DNA of 64,000 bases from Modestobacter muralis (GTDB taxonomy: Bacteria; Actinomycetota; Actinomycetes; Mycobacteriales; Geodermatophilaceae), in assembly GCF_010682105.1 (NCBI RefSeq), contig NZ_JAAGWH010000007.1:58653-122652 (forward strand). Direction: 5' to 3'. The translations under genes and the position numbers were made by a program. Below are positions 27,288 to 35,189 of the stretch, one piece after another (position 1 is the first letter of the stretch; every line of letters begins with the position of its first letter). The notes under the pieces were generated by a model. It did not search any database. It saw nothing but the letters and a program-made list of their open reading frames with translations, and was not told the DNA's origin.

Positions 27288-28552
27288 ACATGCACTCTCG
27301 ATCGCGGAGGGCCGTCGGCATCGCCCTGGCGACGGCGCTGGCGCTGACCGTCTCGGGCTGTGGCCGCGAGGGGGACGCCGCGGGCGGCGGCGGGGGCGGG
27401 AGTCGTGCCGAGGGGGCGGCCAGCCCCGGCATCACCGACACGACGGTCCGGCTCGGCATCACCACCCCGCTCAGCGGCGCCACGGCAGGACCGGGGACCT
27501 GCACGGTCGCCGGCGTCACCGCCTACTTCGGTGCGAAGAACGCCGAGGGCGGCGTCCAGTTCGGTGACGGGAAGAAGCGCACGGTCGAGATTGAGGCGCT
27601 GGACGACACGTACGACCCGCAGCAGGCCAAGGCGAACTACGACCAGCTCAAGGACGACGTCTTCGCGATGACCGCGGGGCTGGGCACCCCGACGAACCGC
27701 GCCTGGCGCGACGCGGCGATCGCCGACGAGGTGCCCCAGGCGCTGATCATGACCGGCGACCCGCTGTTCAGCGACCCCGAGGAGAGCCCCTGGCAGCTCG
27801 GCTTCGTGCCGGTCTACCAGAACGAGGGCCAGGCCTTCGGCGAGCTGCTGGCGGCCTCGGGCGCGCCCCACAAGGTCGCGATCCTGTCGCAGAACGACGA
27901 CTACGGCGCGGGCTACGTCGAGGGCTTCAAGTCCGCCGTCGAGGGCGCGAGCAACATCGAGATCGTCGAGGAGCTCACCTACGAGGCGACCGACACCTCG
28001 GTCGACGCGCAGCTGACCCAGCTGGCCGCCACCGGCGCCGACGTCATGTTCAACGCGATGTCGCTGGTCCCGCTCGCGGTCTCCTCGCTGCAGAAGGCCC
28101 AGCAGCTGAACTGGAAGCCCAGCTGGTTCCTGCCCTCGAACACCTCCAGCCCCGGCGGGGTCCTCCAGCCCGGCGGCGGCGCGGCGTTCCCCGGCGTGTA
28201 CTCCGTGGCGTTCTCCAAGGCGCCGGCCGGCCCGGCCGCCGGCGACCCGGACGTCGTGGAGTACCTGGCGGCGCTGAAGCAGTACGGCAACTACCCGGAC
28301 CCGCCGGCGTTCCCGCACTGCCAGTGGAGCTGGATGGTCGGCGCGACGCTGGAGCAGGCGTTCGGGGAGATGACCGAGCCGACCCGGGACGCCTTCATGA
28401 CGGCGCTGCGCGGGATCTCCGGCTTCGAGGCGCCGCTCATGCTGCCGGGCACGTCGGTGGACGCCACCCAGGCCGGTCAGCCGGCGGTGTCGTCGGTGGT
28501 CGTGCAGAAGTTCAACGGCAAGGGCTACGACACGGTCGAGGCCTTCGAGTGA
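27284..28552 (+). CDS. ABC transporter substrate-binding lipoprotein (LivK-like)
   Basis: The 422-residue protein has a lipoprotein signal ending in LTVSGC, a Gly-rich linker (AAGGGGGGSRAEG) and a type I periplasmic-binding fold: TVRLGITTPLSGATAG, DDTYDPQQAKANYDQL, AILSQNDDYGAGYVEGFKSA. It would capture the substrate outside the membrane for the four upstream transporter components. A perfect hairpin at 28569 ends the operon. The 3' end overlaps the IclR gene on the other strand by 41 nt. Confidence 0.92.
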   Translation: MNMHSRSRRAVGIALATALALTVSGCGREGDAAGGGGGGSRAEGAASPGITDTTVRLGITTPLSGATAGPGTCTVAGVTAYFGAKNAEGGVQFGDGKKRTVEIEALDDTYDPQQAKANYDQLKDDVFAMTAGLGTPTNRAWRDAAIADEVPQALIMTGDPLFSDPEESPWQLGFVPVYQNEGQAFGELLAASGAPHKVAILSQNDDYGAGYVEGFKSAVEGASNIEIVEELTYEATDTSVDAQLTQLAATGADVMFNAMSLVPLAVSSLQKAQQLNWKPSWFLPSNTSSPGGVLQPGGGAAFPGVYSVAFSKAPAGPAAGDPDVVEYLAALKQYGNYPDPPAFPHCQWSWMVGATLEQAFGEMTEPTRDAFMTALRGISGFEAPLMLPGTSVDATQAGQPAVSSVVVQKFNGKGYDTVEAFE

Positions 28553-29366
28553 CCCCGGCCTGACCCGGGGGTGGCCCGTCCCCGGACGGGCCACCCTCCG
28601 TCCGGGTCCCCCCTCCGGCCGGCCGCCGGAGCACCCGGGTGATGCCCAGGGCGGTGGCCAGCAGCAGGGGGACCAGGGCGGCGCCGCGCCCGTCGTTGGG
28701 CACGATCACCGACAGCGAGGCGACCACCCGGCCGTCGCCGTCGCGCACCGGGACGGCGACCCCGGTCGCGTCCGGGTGCTGGTGGCCCTCGAGCACGGCG
28801 GCGTGACCACGGCGCACCTCGGCCAGTGCGGCCCGCAGCTGTGCGGGGGAGCCGAACCCGGCCGGCGTGACCGGGCGCAGGGGTGCGGCGAGGACCTGCT
28901 CCTGGAGCTCGTGCGGCGCGTGCGCGAGCAGCACCACACCGGAGGACGAGGTGGCCAGCGGCAGCCGGCCGGCGATCCGGGAGAAGTTGATGACGGCGTC
29001 CCGGGCGGTGAGCCGCTCGAGGAACAGCACGTCGGCACCGTCGAGCACCCCGAGCTGCACGTGGTGGCCCACCACCGCGTGCACGTCCTCCAGGAACGGC
29101 ATCGCCGCCTCCCGCAGGCCCAGCGTCGGTGAGGCGCGGGCGCCGAGCTCCCAGAGCCGGACGCCGACGCGCACCCTCCGGTCGGCCGTGCGCTCCAGCA
29201 GCCCGTGGGCGGTGAGCTCGCCGACCAGCCGGGACGCCGTCGCGACGTGCAGGCCGCTGCGCCGGGCGACCTCGCCGACGGTCAGGCTCGGCTCGTCCGC
29301 GGTGAAGGCGTCCAGCACCCGGATCGCACGGGCCAGCACCGACTCGCCGGTCGGGGTCCGCGCCAC
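28512..29366 (-). CDS. IclR-family transcription regulator
   Basis: The 284-residue protein has an IclR winged helix (LTVGEVARRSGLHVATASRLVGEL, in part) and a C-terminal ligand domain ending near LVPLLLATALGITRVLRRP. IclR proteins such as PcaU/PobR commonly control aromatic catabolism. After the conserved domain, about 34 residues (GGGTRTEGGPSGDGPPPG onward) are non-conserved and are encoded across the terminator of the ABC operon, so the gene appears to read through to an accidental stop. GTG 29366 is the start. The inverted repeat at 29388 is a likely operator shared with the divergent reductase-P450 operon. Confidence 0.86.
   Translation of the reverse strand: MARTPTGESVLARAIRVLDAFTADEPSLTVGEVARRSGLHVATASRLVGELTAHGLLERTADRRVRVGVRLWELGARASPTLGLREAAMPFLEDVHAVVGHHVQLGVLDGADVLFLERLTARDAVINFSRIAGRLPLATSSSGVVLLAHAPHELQEQVLAAPLRPVTPAGFGSPAQLRAALAEVRRGHAAVLEGHQHPDATGVAVPVRDGDGRVVASLSVIVPNDGRGAALVPLLLATALGITRVLRRPAGGGTRTEGGPSGDGPPPGQAGVTRRPRPCRSPCR
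28569..28596 (+). terminator. Hairpin terminator of the ABC operon
   Basis: GGGTGGCCCGTCC (28569-28581) and GGACGGGCCACCC (28584-28596) are perfect 13-bp arms with 2 nt between them, 16 nt after the binding-protein stop. It lies inside the 3' coding end of the IclR gene. Confidence 0.7.
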
Positions 29367-29387
29367 GGTCGGAGTGTGACACAAGTC

Positions 29388-29402
29388 TCTCACCCATTGA
29401 GA
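29388..29402. promoter_or_regulatory. Inverted repeat, likely IclR operator
   Basis: TCTCA-CCCAT-TGAGA is a perfect 5-bp inverted repeat in an AT-rich patch, flanked further out by AAGT and ACTT. It lies 21 nt upstream of the IclR start and 60 nt upstream of the reductase start, between the divergent genes. Confidence 0.5.
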
Positions 29403-29462
29403 AGGCACTTCTGCCCGCCGACCCCGCCCCGCACGCTGGACGGCAACGACGAGGAGGTCGGC

Positions 29463-30446
29463 GTGCTCGGTGTGGAGCAGGTGGGCGCCCGCTGGCGCAG
29501 CGGCACGGACCGCGCGCAGGTGCAGGTGCATGACAAGGTCCGGGTGGCCGACGGTGTCGTGACGCTGACGCTCGCGGCCCCGGACGGCGGGCGGCTGCCG
29601 GACTGGACGCCGGGCGCACACGTCGACCTCACGCTGGACAACGGACTCACCCGCCAGTACTCGCTGTGCGGGGACCGCTGGGACGCGTACAGCTACCGGG
29701 TCGGCGTGCTGCTGGAGCCGGCCGGCCGCGGCGGGTCGAGCTACGTGCACGAGCAGCTCGCGCCCGGGCACGTGGTCGGCCTCGGTGGCCCGCGGAACCA
29801 CTTCCCGCTGGTGCCCGCGGGGTCCTACCTGTTCGTGGCCGGCGGCATCGGCATCACGCCGATCCTGCCGATGATCGCGCAGGCCGACCTGCTGGGCGCG
29901 GAGTGGCGACTGCTCTACGGCGGCCGGACCCGCGGCTCGATGGCCTTCCTCGACGAGCTGTCGGCCCACGGCGACCGGGTGCAGGTGCGACCGCAGGACG
30001 AGCACGGGCTGCTCGACCTGGCCGGCTTCCTCGGCCACCCGCGGCCGGACACCCCGGTCTACGCGTGCGGACCCGGCCCGCTGCTCACCGCGATGGAGCG
30101 GGCGTGCGCCGGGTGGCCGGCCCGCGCGCTGCGGACCGAGCGGTTCGTCGCGGCCGAGCAGGGCGCCCCGGTGCGCGCAGGCGCCTTCGACGTCGAGCTG
30201 CGCCGCTCCGGCCGCACCGTGACCGTCGCCCCGGACACCTCGGTGCTCGAGGCGCTGTCCGCGGTCGGGGTGGAGGTGCTGTCCTCCTGTCGGCAGGGCA
30301 CCTGCGGCACCTGCGAGACGACCGTCCTCGCCGGTGTGCCCGACCACCGCGACTCGCTGCTGGACGACGACGAGCGGGCCGCCGGCGACTGCATGTACCC
30401 CTGCGTCTCCCGCTCCTGCAGCGACCGCCTCGTCCTCGACCTGTGA
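29463..30446 (+). CDS. VanB/phthalate dioxygenase-type flavin/2Fe-2S reductase
   Basis: The 327-residue protein has a flavin domain (TRQYSLCGD), an NAD domain (AGGIGITPILPMI, VYACGPGPLL) and a C-terminal 2Fe-2S domain (SSCRQGTCGTCETTVLAG, with the fourth Cys in MYPCVSRS). This order is that of PDR-family reductases such as VanB. It lies 13 nt before the P450 gene and would pass electrons from NAD(P)H to it. GTG 29463 is supported by GAGGAGG 5 nt upstream. Pairing a CYP199-like P450 with a VanB-type reductase is unusual, because CYP199A4 uses a separate ferredoxin and reductase. Confidence 0.9.
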   Translation: MLGVEQVGARWRSGTDRAQVQVHDKVRVADGVVTLTLAAPDGGRLPDWTPGAHVDLTLDNGLTRQYSLCGDRWDAYSYRVGVLLEPAGRGGSSYVHEQLAPGHVVGLGGPRNHFPLVPAGSYLFVAGGIGITPILPMIAQADLLGAEWRLLYGGRTRGSMAFLDELSAHGDRVQVRPQDEHGLLDLAGFLGHPRPDTPVYACGPGPLLTAMERACAGWPARALRTERFVAAEQGAPVRAGAFDVELRRSGRTVTVAPDTSVLEALSAVGVEVLSSCRQGTCGTCETTVLAGVPDHRDSLLDDDERAAGDCMYPCVSRSCSDRLVLDL

Positions 30447-30459
30447 CCCGGAGAACCCG

Positions 30460-31671
30460 ATGACCCTTGCTCCCAGCCCCGTCGCCGACGTGCCGGTGGA
30501 CGACACCGACCCCTTCTCGCACGAGGTCCTCGAGGACCCGTTGCCGTTCCACACCGCCCTGCGGGAGGCCGGGCCGGTGGTCTACCTCAGCCGCTACGAC
30601 GTCCACGCGGTCGGCCGGTACGAGCAGGTGCGCGCCGCGCTCGTGGACTGGCAGCGCTTCCAGTCCGCGGCCGGGGTGGGGCTGTCGAACTTCCGCACCG
30701 AGGAGCCGTGGCGGCCGCCGAGCCTGCTGCTGGAGGCCGATCCGCCGCGGCACGACGCGCCCCGCCGGGTGCTGACCAGCGTGCTCGGCCAGCGGGCGTT
30801 GCGCACGCTGCGCGAGCGGTGGACCGCCGACGCCGAGCAGCTCGTCGACCAGGTGCTCGCCGCGGGCACCGAGTTCGACGCCGTGCCGGCGCTGGCCGAG
30901 GCCTTCCCACTGCGGGTGTTCCCCGACGCCGTCGGCATCGGCCGCGACGGGCGGGAGCACCTGCTGCCCTACGGTGACCACGCGTTCAACGCCTTCGGCC
31001 CGCCCAACGACCTGGTGCAGAAGGGCGAGCACCGGGTGGCGCAGTTGTCGGGCTGGGTGGGGGAGCAGTGCGCCCGGGAAGCGCTCACCGGCGACGGGTT
31101 CGGGGCCGCGATCTGGGCGGCCGCCGACCGCGGTGAGATCACCCCACAGCAGGCACCGCTGGTGGTCCGGTCGCTGCTGACCGCCGGCGTCGACACCACG
31201 GTGCACGCGATCTCGGCGATCCTGTACGGCTTCGCCACGCACCCCGACCAGTGGGCCCGGCTGGTCGCCGACCCGTCGCTGGCCCGGGTGGCCTTCGACG
31301 AGGCGATCCGCTGGGAGTCGCCGGTGCAGACCTTCTTCCGGACCACGACCACCGACGTGCGGATCGGTTCCACCGTCGTCCCGGAGGGCCGGAAGGTGCT
31401 GATGTTCCTCGCCGCGGCCAACCGCGACCCGCGGCGCTGGACGGAGCCGGACCGGTACGACCTCGGCCGCGACCCCTCCGGCCACGTCGGCTTCGGCATG
31501 GGCCTGCACCAGTGCGTCGGCCAGCACGTCGCCCGCCTCGAGGCCGAGGCGGTGTTGACCGCGCTGGCCCGCCGGGTGCGGACGATCGAGCTCGCCGGTC
31601 CGACCCGGCGGCACCACAACAACACCCTGCGCGCCTGGGAGACCCTCCCGGTCCGGCTGACCGTCGGCTGA
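30460..31671 (+). CDS. Cytochrome P450, CYP199A-like para-methoxybenzoate demethylase
   Basis: The 403-residue P450 has the heme loop GFGMGLHQCVG with Cys352, ExxR in FDEAIRWESP, and an I-helix AGVDTTVH. It follows CYP199A4 of Rhodopseudomonas closely in blocks such as GVGLSNFRTEEPWRPPSLLLEADPP (partly shown), LRVFPDAVGIGRDGREHLLPY, FNAFGPPNDL and SPVQTFFRTTT. CYP199A enzymes oxidatively demethylate 4-methoxybenzoates (anisate, veratrate) to 4-hydroxy acids and formaldehyde. That would feed vanillate or similar acids to LigM. It forms an operon with the reductase. Confidence 0.9.
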   Translation: MTLAPSPVADVPVDDTDPFSHEVLEDPLPFHTALREAGPVVYLSRYDVHAVGRYEQVRAALVDWQRFQSAAGVGLSNFRTEEPWRPPSLLLEADPPRHDAPRRVLTSVLGQRALRTLRERWTADAEQLVDQVLAAGTEFDAVPALAEAFPLRVFPDAVGIGRDGREHLLPYGDHAFNAFGPPNDLVQKGEHRVAQLSGWVGEQCAREALTGDGFGAAIWAAADRGEITPQQAPLVVRSLLTAGVDTTVHAISAILYGFATHPDQWARLVADPSLARVAFDEAIRWESPVQTFFRTTTTDVRIGSTVVPEGRKVLMFLAAANRDPRRWTEPDRYDLGRDPSGHVGFGMGLHQCVGQHVARLEAEAVLTALARRVRTIELAGPTRRHHNNTLRAWETLPVRLTVG

Positions 31672-31690
31672 CCGCGGGAGAGCGACCTGC

Positions 31691-31738
31691 GATCGTCGGA
31701 CAGGATTGTTGACGATCCATGTGAGCGCGCGCTAGCGT
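31691..31738 (+). promoter_or_regulatory. Promoter and operator of the GntR-ligK operon
   Basis: TTGACG (31709-31714) and TAGCGT (31733-31738) are 18 nt apart. The -35 box lies inside GGATTGTTGACGATCC (31703-31718), an imperfect palindrome with the GT-N2-AC centre typical of FCD-GntR operators. GATCGTC (31691-31697) and GACGATC (31711-31717) are also inverted. Binding there would block the promoter, consistent with autorepression. Confidence 0.55.
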
Positions 31739-31764
31739 CGGCCTCCTGGAGCGAGGAGGCGACG

Positions 31765-32415
31765 GTGAGCGCACCGCACGAGCACGCGGCCCGGGGCCTG
31801 CGCGCAGCGATCTCCCGCGGGGACCTGCCGCCCGGCCTGCGCCTGGTGGAGGCCGACCTGGTCCAGCAGCTCGGGGTCAGCCGGGGCAGCGTCCGGCTGG
31901 CGCTGGACGCGCTCGTCGCCGAGCGCCTGGTCGAGCGGGTGCCCCACCGGGGGGCGCGGGTGCGGGTGGTGTCCACGGCCGAGGCCGTCGAGATCACCGA
32001 GTGCCGCATGCCGCTGGAGGCGCTGCTCGCCCGCAAGGCCGCCGAGCGCGTCACCGACGCCGAGGCCGACCGGCTGAGCGCGCACCTGGAGACGATGACC
32101 GGCGCCGTCGCCGCCGGTGACGTGCTCAAGTACGGCGAGCTGATCCAGCAGCTGCACGGCCTGGTCGCCGAGGTGGCCCGGCACGCGGTGGCCGCCGACC
32201 TCGTCGGGAAGCTCCAGGCCCAGCTGGTCCGCCACCAGTTCCAGCTCTCGCTCCGCCCCGGCCGCCCGCGGGTCAGCCTCGCCGAACTGACCGAGCTGGT
32301 GGCCGCGATCAGCGACCGCGACCCCGACCGGGCCGAGGCCGCTGCGGTCGCCCACTTCCGCAGCGTCATCGCGGCCCTGACCCAGACGCCCACCGCCCCC
32401 GGAGGCCCCGCATGA
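31765..32415 (+). CDS. GntR-family regulator (FCD subfamily)
   Basis: The 216-residue protein has a GntR winged helix (LRLVEADLVQQLGVSRGSVRLALDALVAERLVERVPHRGARV, given in part) and an all-helical FCD ligand domain (ITECRMPLEALLARKAAERV, LHGLVAEVARHA, VAHFRSVIAAL). FCD regulators respond to small organic acids. It opens the seven-step downstream operon and overlaps ligK by 4 nt (ATGA), so it probably controls this operon in answer to a pathway acid. The GTG start has GAGGAGG 6 nt upstream. Confidence 0.9.
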   Translation: MSAPHEHAARGLRAAISRGDLPPGLRLVEADLVQQLGVSRGSVRLALDALVAERLVERVPHRGARVRVVSTAEAVEITECRMPLEALLARKAAERVTDAEADRLSAHLETMTGAVAAGDVLKYGELIQQLHGLVAEVARHAVAADLVGKLQAQLVRHQFQLSLRPGRPRVSLAELTELVAAISDRDPDRAEAAAVAHFRSVIAALTQTPTAPGGPA

Positions 32416-33113
32416 GGAACGTCGTCGTCACCGATCCGCCCCGCGCCGACCCGGGCGACGCCGAGACCCTCGGCGGCTTCGGCACCGCCACCGTGCACGA
32501 GGCGCTGGGCCGGGTCGGCTACCTGGGCCCGACGTTCCGGCCGGCCTGGGCCGGGGCCCGCATCGGCGGCACCGCCGTCACGGCGCTGTGCTGGCCCGGC
32601 GACAACCTGATGATCCATGTCGCCGTCGAGCAGTGCCGGCCCGGCGACGTGCTCGTGGTCGCCACGAACTCCCCGTCCACCGACGGGCTGTTCGGGGAGC
32701 TGTTCGCCACCGCGCTGGCCCAGCGCGGGGTCCGCGGCGTGGTGCTGGGCAGCGGCGTCCGCGACGTCGCCGAGCTCCGGGAGATGGGCTTCCCCGCCTG
32801 GTCCACGGCGGTCAGCGCGCAGGGCTCGGTCAAGGCCACCGCCGGTGCCGTCAACGTGCCCGTCGTCCTGGGCGGCCAGCAGATCTGCCCCGGTGACGTG
32901 GTCGTCGCCGACGACGACGGGGTGATGGTCGTGCCGCGCGGCGACGTCCCGCGGGCGCTGACCGCCTCCCAGGCCCGGCTGGACAAGGAGGCCGCCAGCC
33001 GCGAGGCCTTCCAGCGCGGCGAGCTAGGCCTGGACCGCTACGGCCTGCGCGCGGAGCTGCCCGGGTTCGGCATCGAGTACGTGCCGCACGCGCAGTGGGT
33101 GGCCGAGCAGTGA
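32412..33113 (+). CDS. ligK: 4-carboxy-4-hydroxy-2-oxoadipate aldolase (RraA-like)
   Basis: The 233-residue protein belongs to the HMG/CHA aldolase (RraA) family: TATVHEALGRVGYLGP, GDNLMIHVAVEQCRPGDVLVV, then the metal/substrate-binding GSGVRDVAELREMGFPAW and CPGDVVVADDDGVMVVP. LigK/GalC cleaves CHA to pyruvate and oxaloacetate, the last step of gallate and protocatechuate 4,5-cleavage. The adjacent galD-type gene and the ligJ downstream support that role over generic RraA functions. Stop and next start overlap (GTGA). Confidence 0.9.
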   Translation: MRNVVVTDPPRADPGDAETLGGFGTATVHEALGRVGYLGPTFRPAWAGARIGGTAVTALCWPGDNLMIHVAVEQCRPGDVLVVATNSPSTDGLFGELFATALAQRGVRGVVLGSGVRDVAELREMGFPAWSTAVSAQGSVKATAGAVNVPVVLGGQQICPGDVVVADDDGVMVVPRGDVPRALTASQARLDKEAASREAFQRGELGLDRYGLRAELPGFGIEYVPHAQWVAEQ

Positions 33114-34186
33114 CGTACGCCGAGACCGGCGTCCGCTGCACGATGCTGCGCGGTGGCACCTCGCGGGGGCTGTTCTTCGAGGCCCGCGACCTGCCCGCCG
33201 ACCCCGCCGAGCGCGACGACCTCCTGCTGCGCCTGATGGGCACCCCGGACCCGCGGCAGATCGACGGGCTGGGTGGTGCCACGACGCTGACCAGCAAGGT
33301 CGCGGTGGTCTCGCCGTCGCAGCGCCCCGACGTCGACGTCGACTACCTGTTCCTGCAACTGGGTGTGGACGAGGCGACGGTCAGCGACCGGCAGAACTGC
33401 GGCAACGTGCTGGCCGGCGTCGGGCCGTTCGCCGTCGAGCGCGGCCTGGTGCCGGCGGCCGAGGCGGAGACCAGCGTGCGGATCCGGATGGTCAACTCCG
33501 ACAGCGTCGCCGTGGCCACCTTCCCCACCCCCGGCGGGCGGGTCGAGTACCGCGGCGACGTGGCGATCGCCGGCGTCCCCGGGACCGCCGCGCCGGTGGT
33601 GCTCGCCTTCACCGACACCGAGGGCTCGGCCACCGGGGCGCTGCTGCCGACCGGGCGCGTCCGGGACACCGTCGCCGGCATCGAGGTCACCTGCGTCGAC
33701 AACGGCATGCCCGTCGTCCTGGCGACGGCCGAGGCGTTCGGCCTCACCGGGTACGAACCGCACGAGGAGCTCGCCGCCGACGCCGCGCTGCTGGCACGGG
33801 TCGACGCCTTCCGCCGCGAGGCCGCCGGGCTGATGGGGATGGGTGACGTGTCCTCGTCCTCGGTGCCCAAGACGGTGCTGCTCGCCGCCCCGCGGGACGG
33901 TGGGCAGGTGAGCACCCGCTCCTTCATCCCGGTGCAGCCGCACAGCTCGATCGGCGTGCTCGGCGCGGTCAGCGTCGTCACCGGGATGCTGCTGCCCGGC
34001 GCGGTCGGGCACGAGCTCACCGCCGACTGGCCGGCCGGCACCTCGCAGGTCGACGTCGAGCACCCGACCGGGCACCTGCTCGTCGACGTCGTCGTCGACG
34101 CGGCCGTGACACCGCCACGGGTGGTCCGCTCCGGCGTCGTCCGCACCGCCCGCAAGCTGTTCGACGGCACGGCCTTCCCCCGCTGA
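33110..34186 (+). CDS. galD: 4-oxalomesaconate tautomerase (PrpF family)
   Basis: The 358-residue protein matches Pseudomonas GalD in RCTMLRGGTSRGLFF, MGTPDPRQIDGLGGATTLTSKVA, NCGNVLAGVGPFAVERGLV, GALLPTGRVRDTVAGIEVTC, IDNGMPV-like VDNGMPVVL and TRSFIPVQPHSSIGVLGAVSV. GalD converts the keto and enol forms of 4-oxalomesaconate so that the hydratase can act. The PrpF aconitate isomerase role is less likely given ligJ and ligK in the same operon. GTG 33110 overlaps the ligK stop. Confidence 0.92.
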   Translation: MTYAETGVRCTMLRGGTSRGLFFEARDLPADPAERDDLLLRLMGTPDPRQIDGLGGATTLTSKVAVVSPSQRPDVDVDYLFLQLGVDEATVSDRQNCGNVLAGVGPFAVERGLVPAAEAETSVRIRMVNSDSVAVATFPTPGGRVEYRGDVAIAGVPGTAAPVVLAFTDTEGSATGALLPTGRVRDTVAGIEVTCVDNGMPVVLATAEAFGLTGYEPHEELAADAALLARVDAFRREAAGLMGMGDVSSSSVPKTVLLAAPRDGGQVSTRSFIPVQPHSSIGVLGAVSVVTGMLLPGAVGHELTADWPAGTSQVDVEHPTGHLLVDVVVDAAVTPPRVVRSGVVRTARKLFDGTAFPR

Positions 34187-34232
34187 CGGTCACCCCCATC
34201 CACGCAGGACCACGTGCTCAAAGGAGAGTGCT

Positions 34233-35189
34233 GTGCCCCCGCTGCACGACATCGCCCACCTCGCCCACGTCGAGCTGCTCACCGACAAGCCGGAGGAGTG
34301 CCTGGACTTCTACGTCCGCTACCTCGGGATGACGGAGACCGGCCGGACCGGCGACTCGGTCCTCTTGCGCGCCTGGGACGACTACGAGAACACCACCATC
34401 AAGCTCACCGCCGCCGCCCAACCGGGGGTGGGCCGGACCAACTTCCGGGCCAGCACGCCGGAGGCGCTGCAGCGCCGGGTGGCCGCGATCGAGGCGACCG
34501 GCCTCGGGCGGGGCTGGCAGGACGGCGACCCCGGCTACGGCCCGGTCTACGTCTTCACCGACCCCGACGGCCACGAGATGGGCGTCTACCACGAGACCGA
34601 GTGGTACCGGCCGGAGGGCGACCTCGTGCCGGCGCTGAAGAACCAGGCGCAGGCCTACCCCGGCCGCGGCGTCAGCGTGCGGCGCATCGACCACATCAAC
34701 TACCTCGGGGTCGACCCCGTCGCCAACCGGGACTTCGCCGTCGACGTCCTCGGCGGGATGATCACCGAGCAGATCGTGCTGGACGACGGGGTCGCCGGCA
34801 GCTGGACGACGTTCACCAACAAGGGCTACGACGCCGTGTGGACCCGGGACAACACCGGGACCGCCGGCCGGCTGCACCACCTGGCCTTCGCCGTCGACAG
34901 CCGCGACGACGTGCTCCGGGCCGCGGACCTGGCGCTCGAGCACGGCATCCACATCGAGACGGGGCCGCACAAGCACACCATCCAGCAGAGCTTCTTCCTC
35001 TACGTCTGGGACCCGGCCGGCAACCGGATCGAGCTGGACAACCCCGGCGCCCGGCTGGTGCTCGCGCCGGACTGGCAGCCGGTCGACTGGTCGGCGGCCG
35101 AGCGCGCCAAGGGCCAGGCGTGGGGCCTGCAGACCATCTCCACCTTCCACACCCACGGCACGCCACCGGTGGGGGAGCAGCAGGCGTGA
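34233..35189 (+). CDS. Catechol 2,3-dioxygenase (VOC-type extradiol)
   Basis: The 318-residue protein has two vicinal-oxygen-chelate domains. The C-terminal one has the iron ligands H154 (RRIDHINYLG), H215 or H216 (RLHHLAFAVD) and E267 (NRIELDN), as in XylE (H153, H214, E265). It is a type I extradiol enzyme, unrelated to LigAB, and would open a catechol ring. It sits between galD and ligJ, which the gallate route does not require, so the operon may serve a second substrate. AAAGGAG 6 nt before GTG 34233 is the strongest ribosome-binding site in this operon. Confidence 0.9.
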   Translation: MPPLHDIAHLAHVELLTDKPEECLDFYVRYLGMTETGRTGDSVLLRAWDDYENTTIKLTAAAQPGVGRTNFRASTPEALQRRVAAIEATGLGRGWQDGDPGYGPVYVFTDPDGHEMGVYHETEWYRPEGDLVPALKNQAQAYPGRGVSVRRIDHINYLGVDPVANRDFAVDVLGGMITEQIVLDDGVAGSWTTFTNKGYDAVWTRDNTGTAGRLHHLAFAVDSRDDVLRAADLALEHGIHIETGPHKHTIQQSFFLYVWDPAGNRIELDNPGARLVLAPDWQPVDWSAAERAKGQAWGLQTISTFHTHGTPPVGEQQA

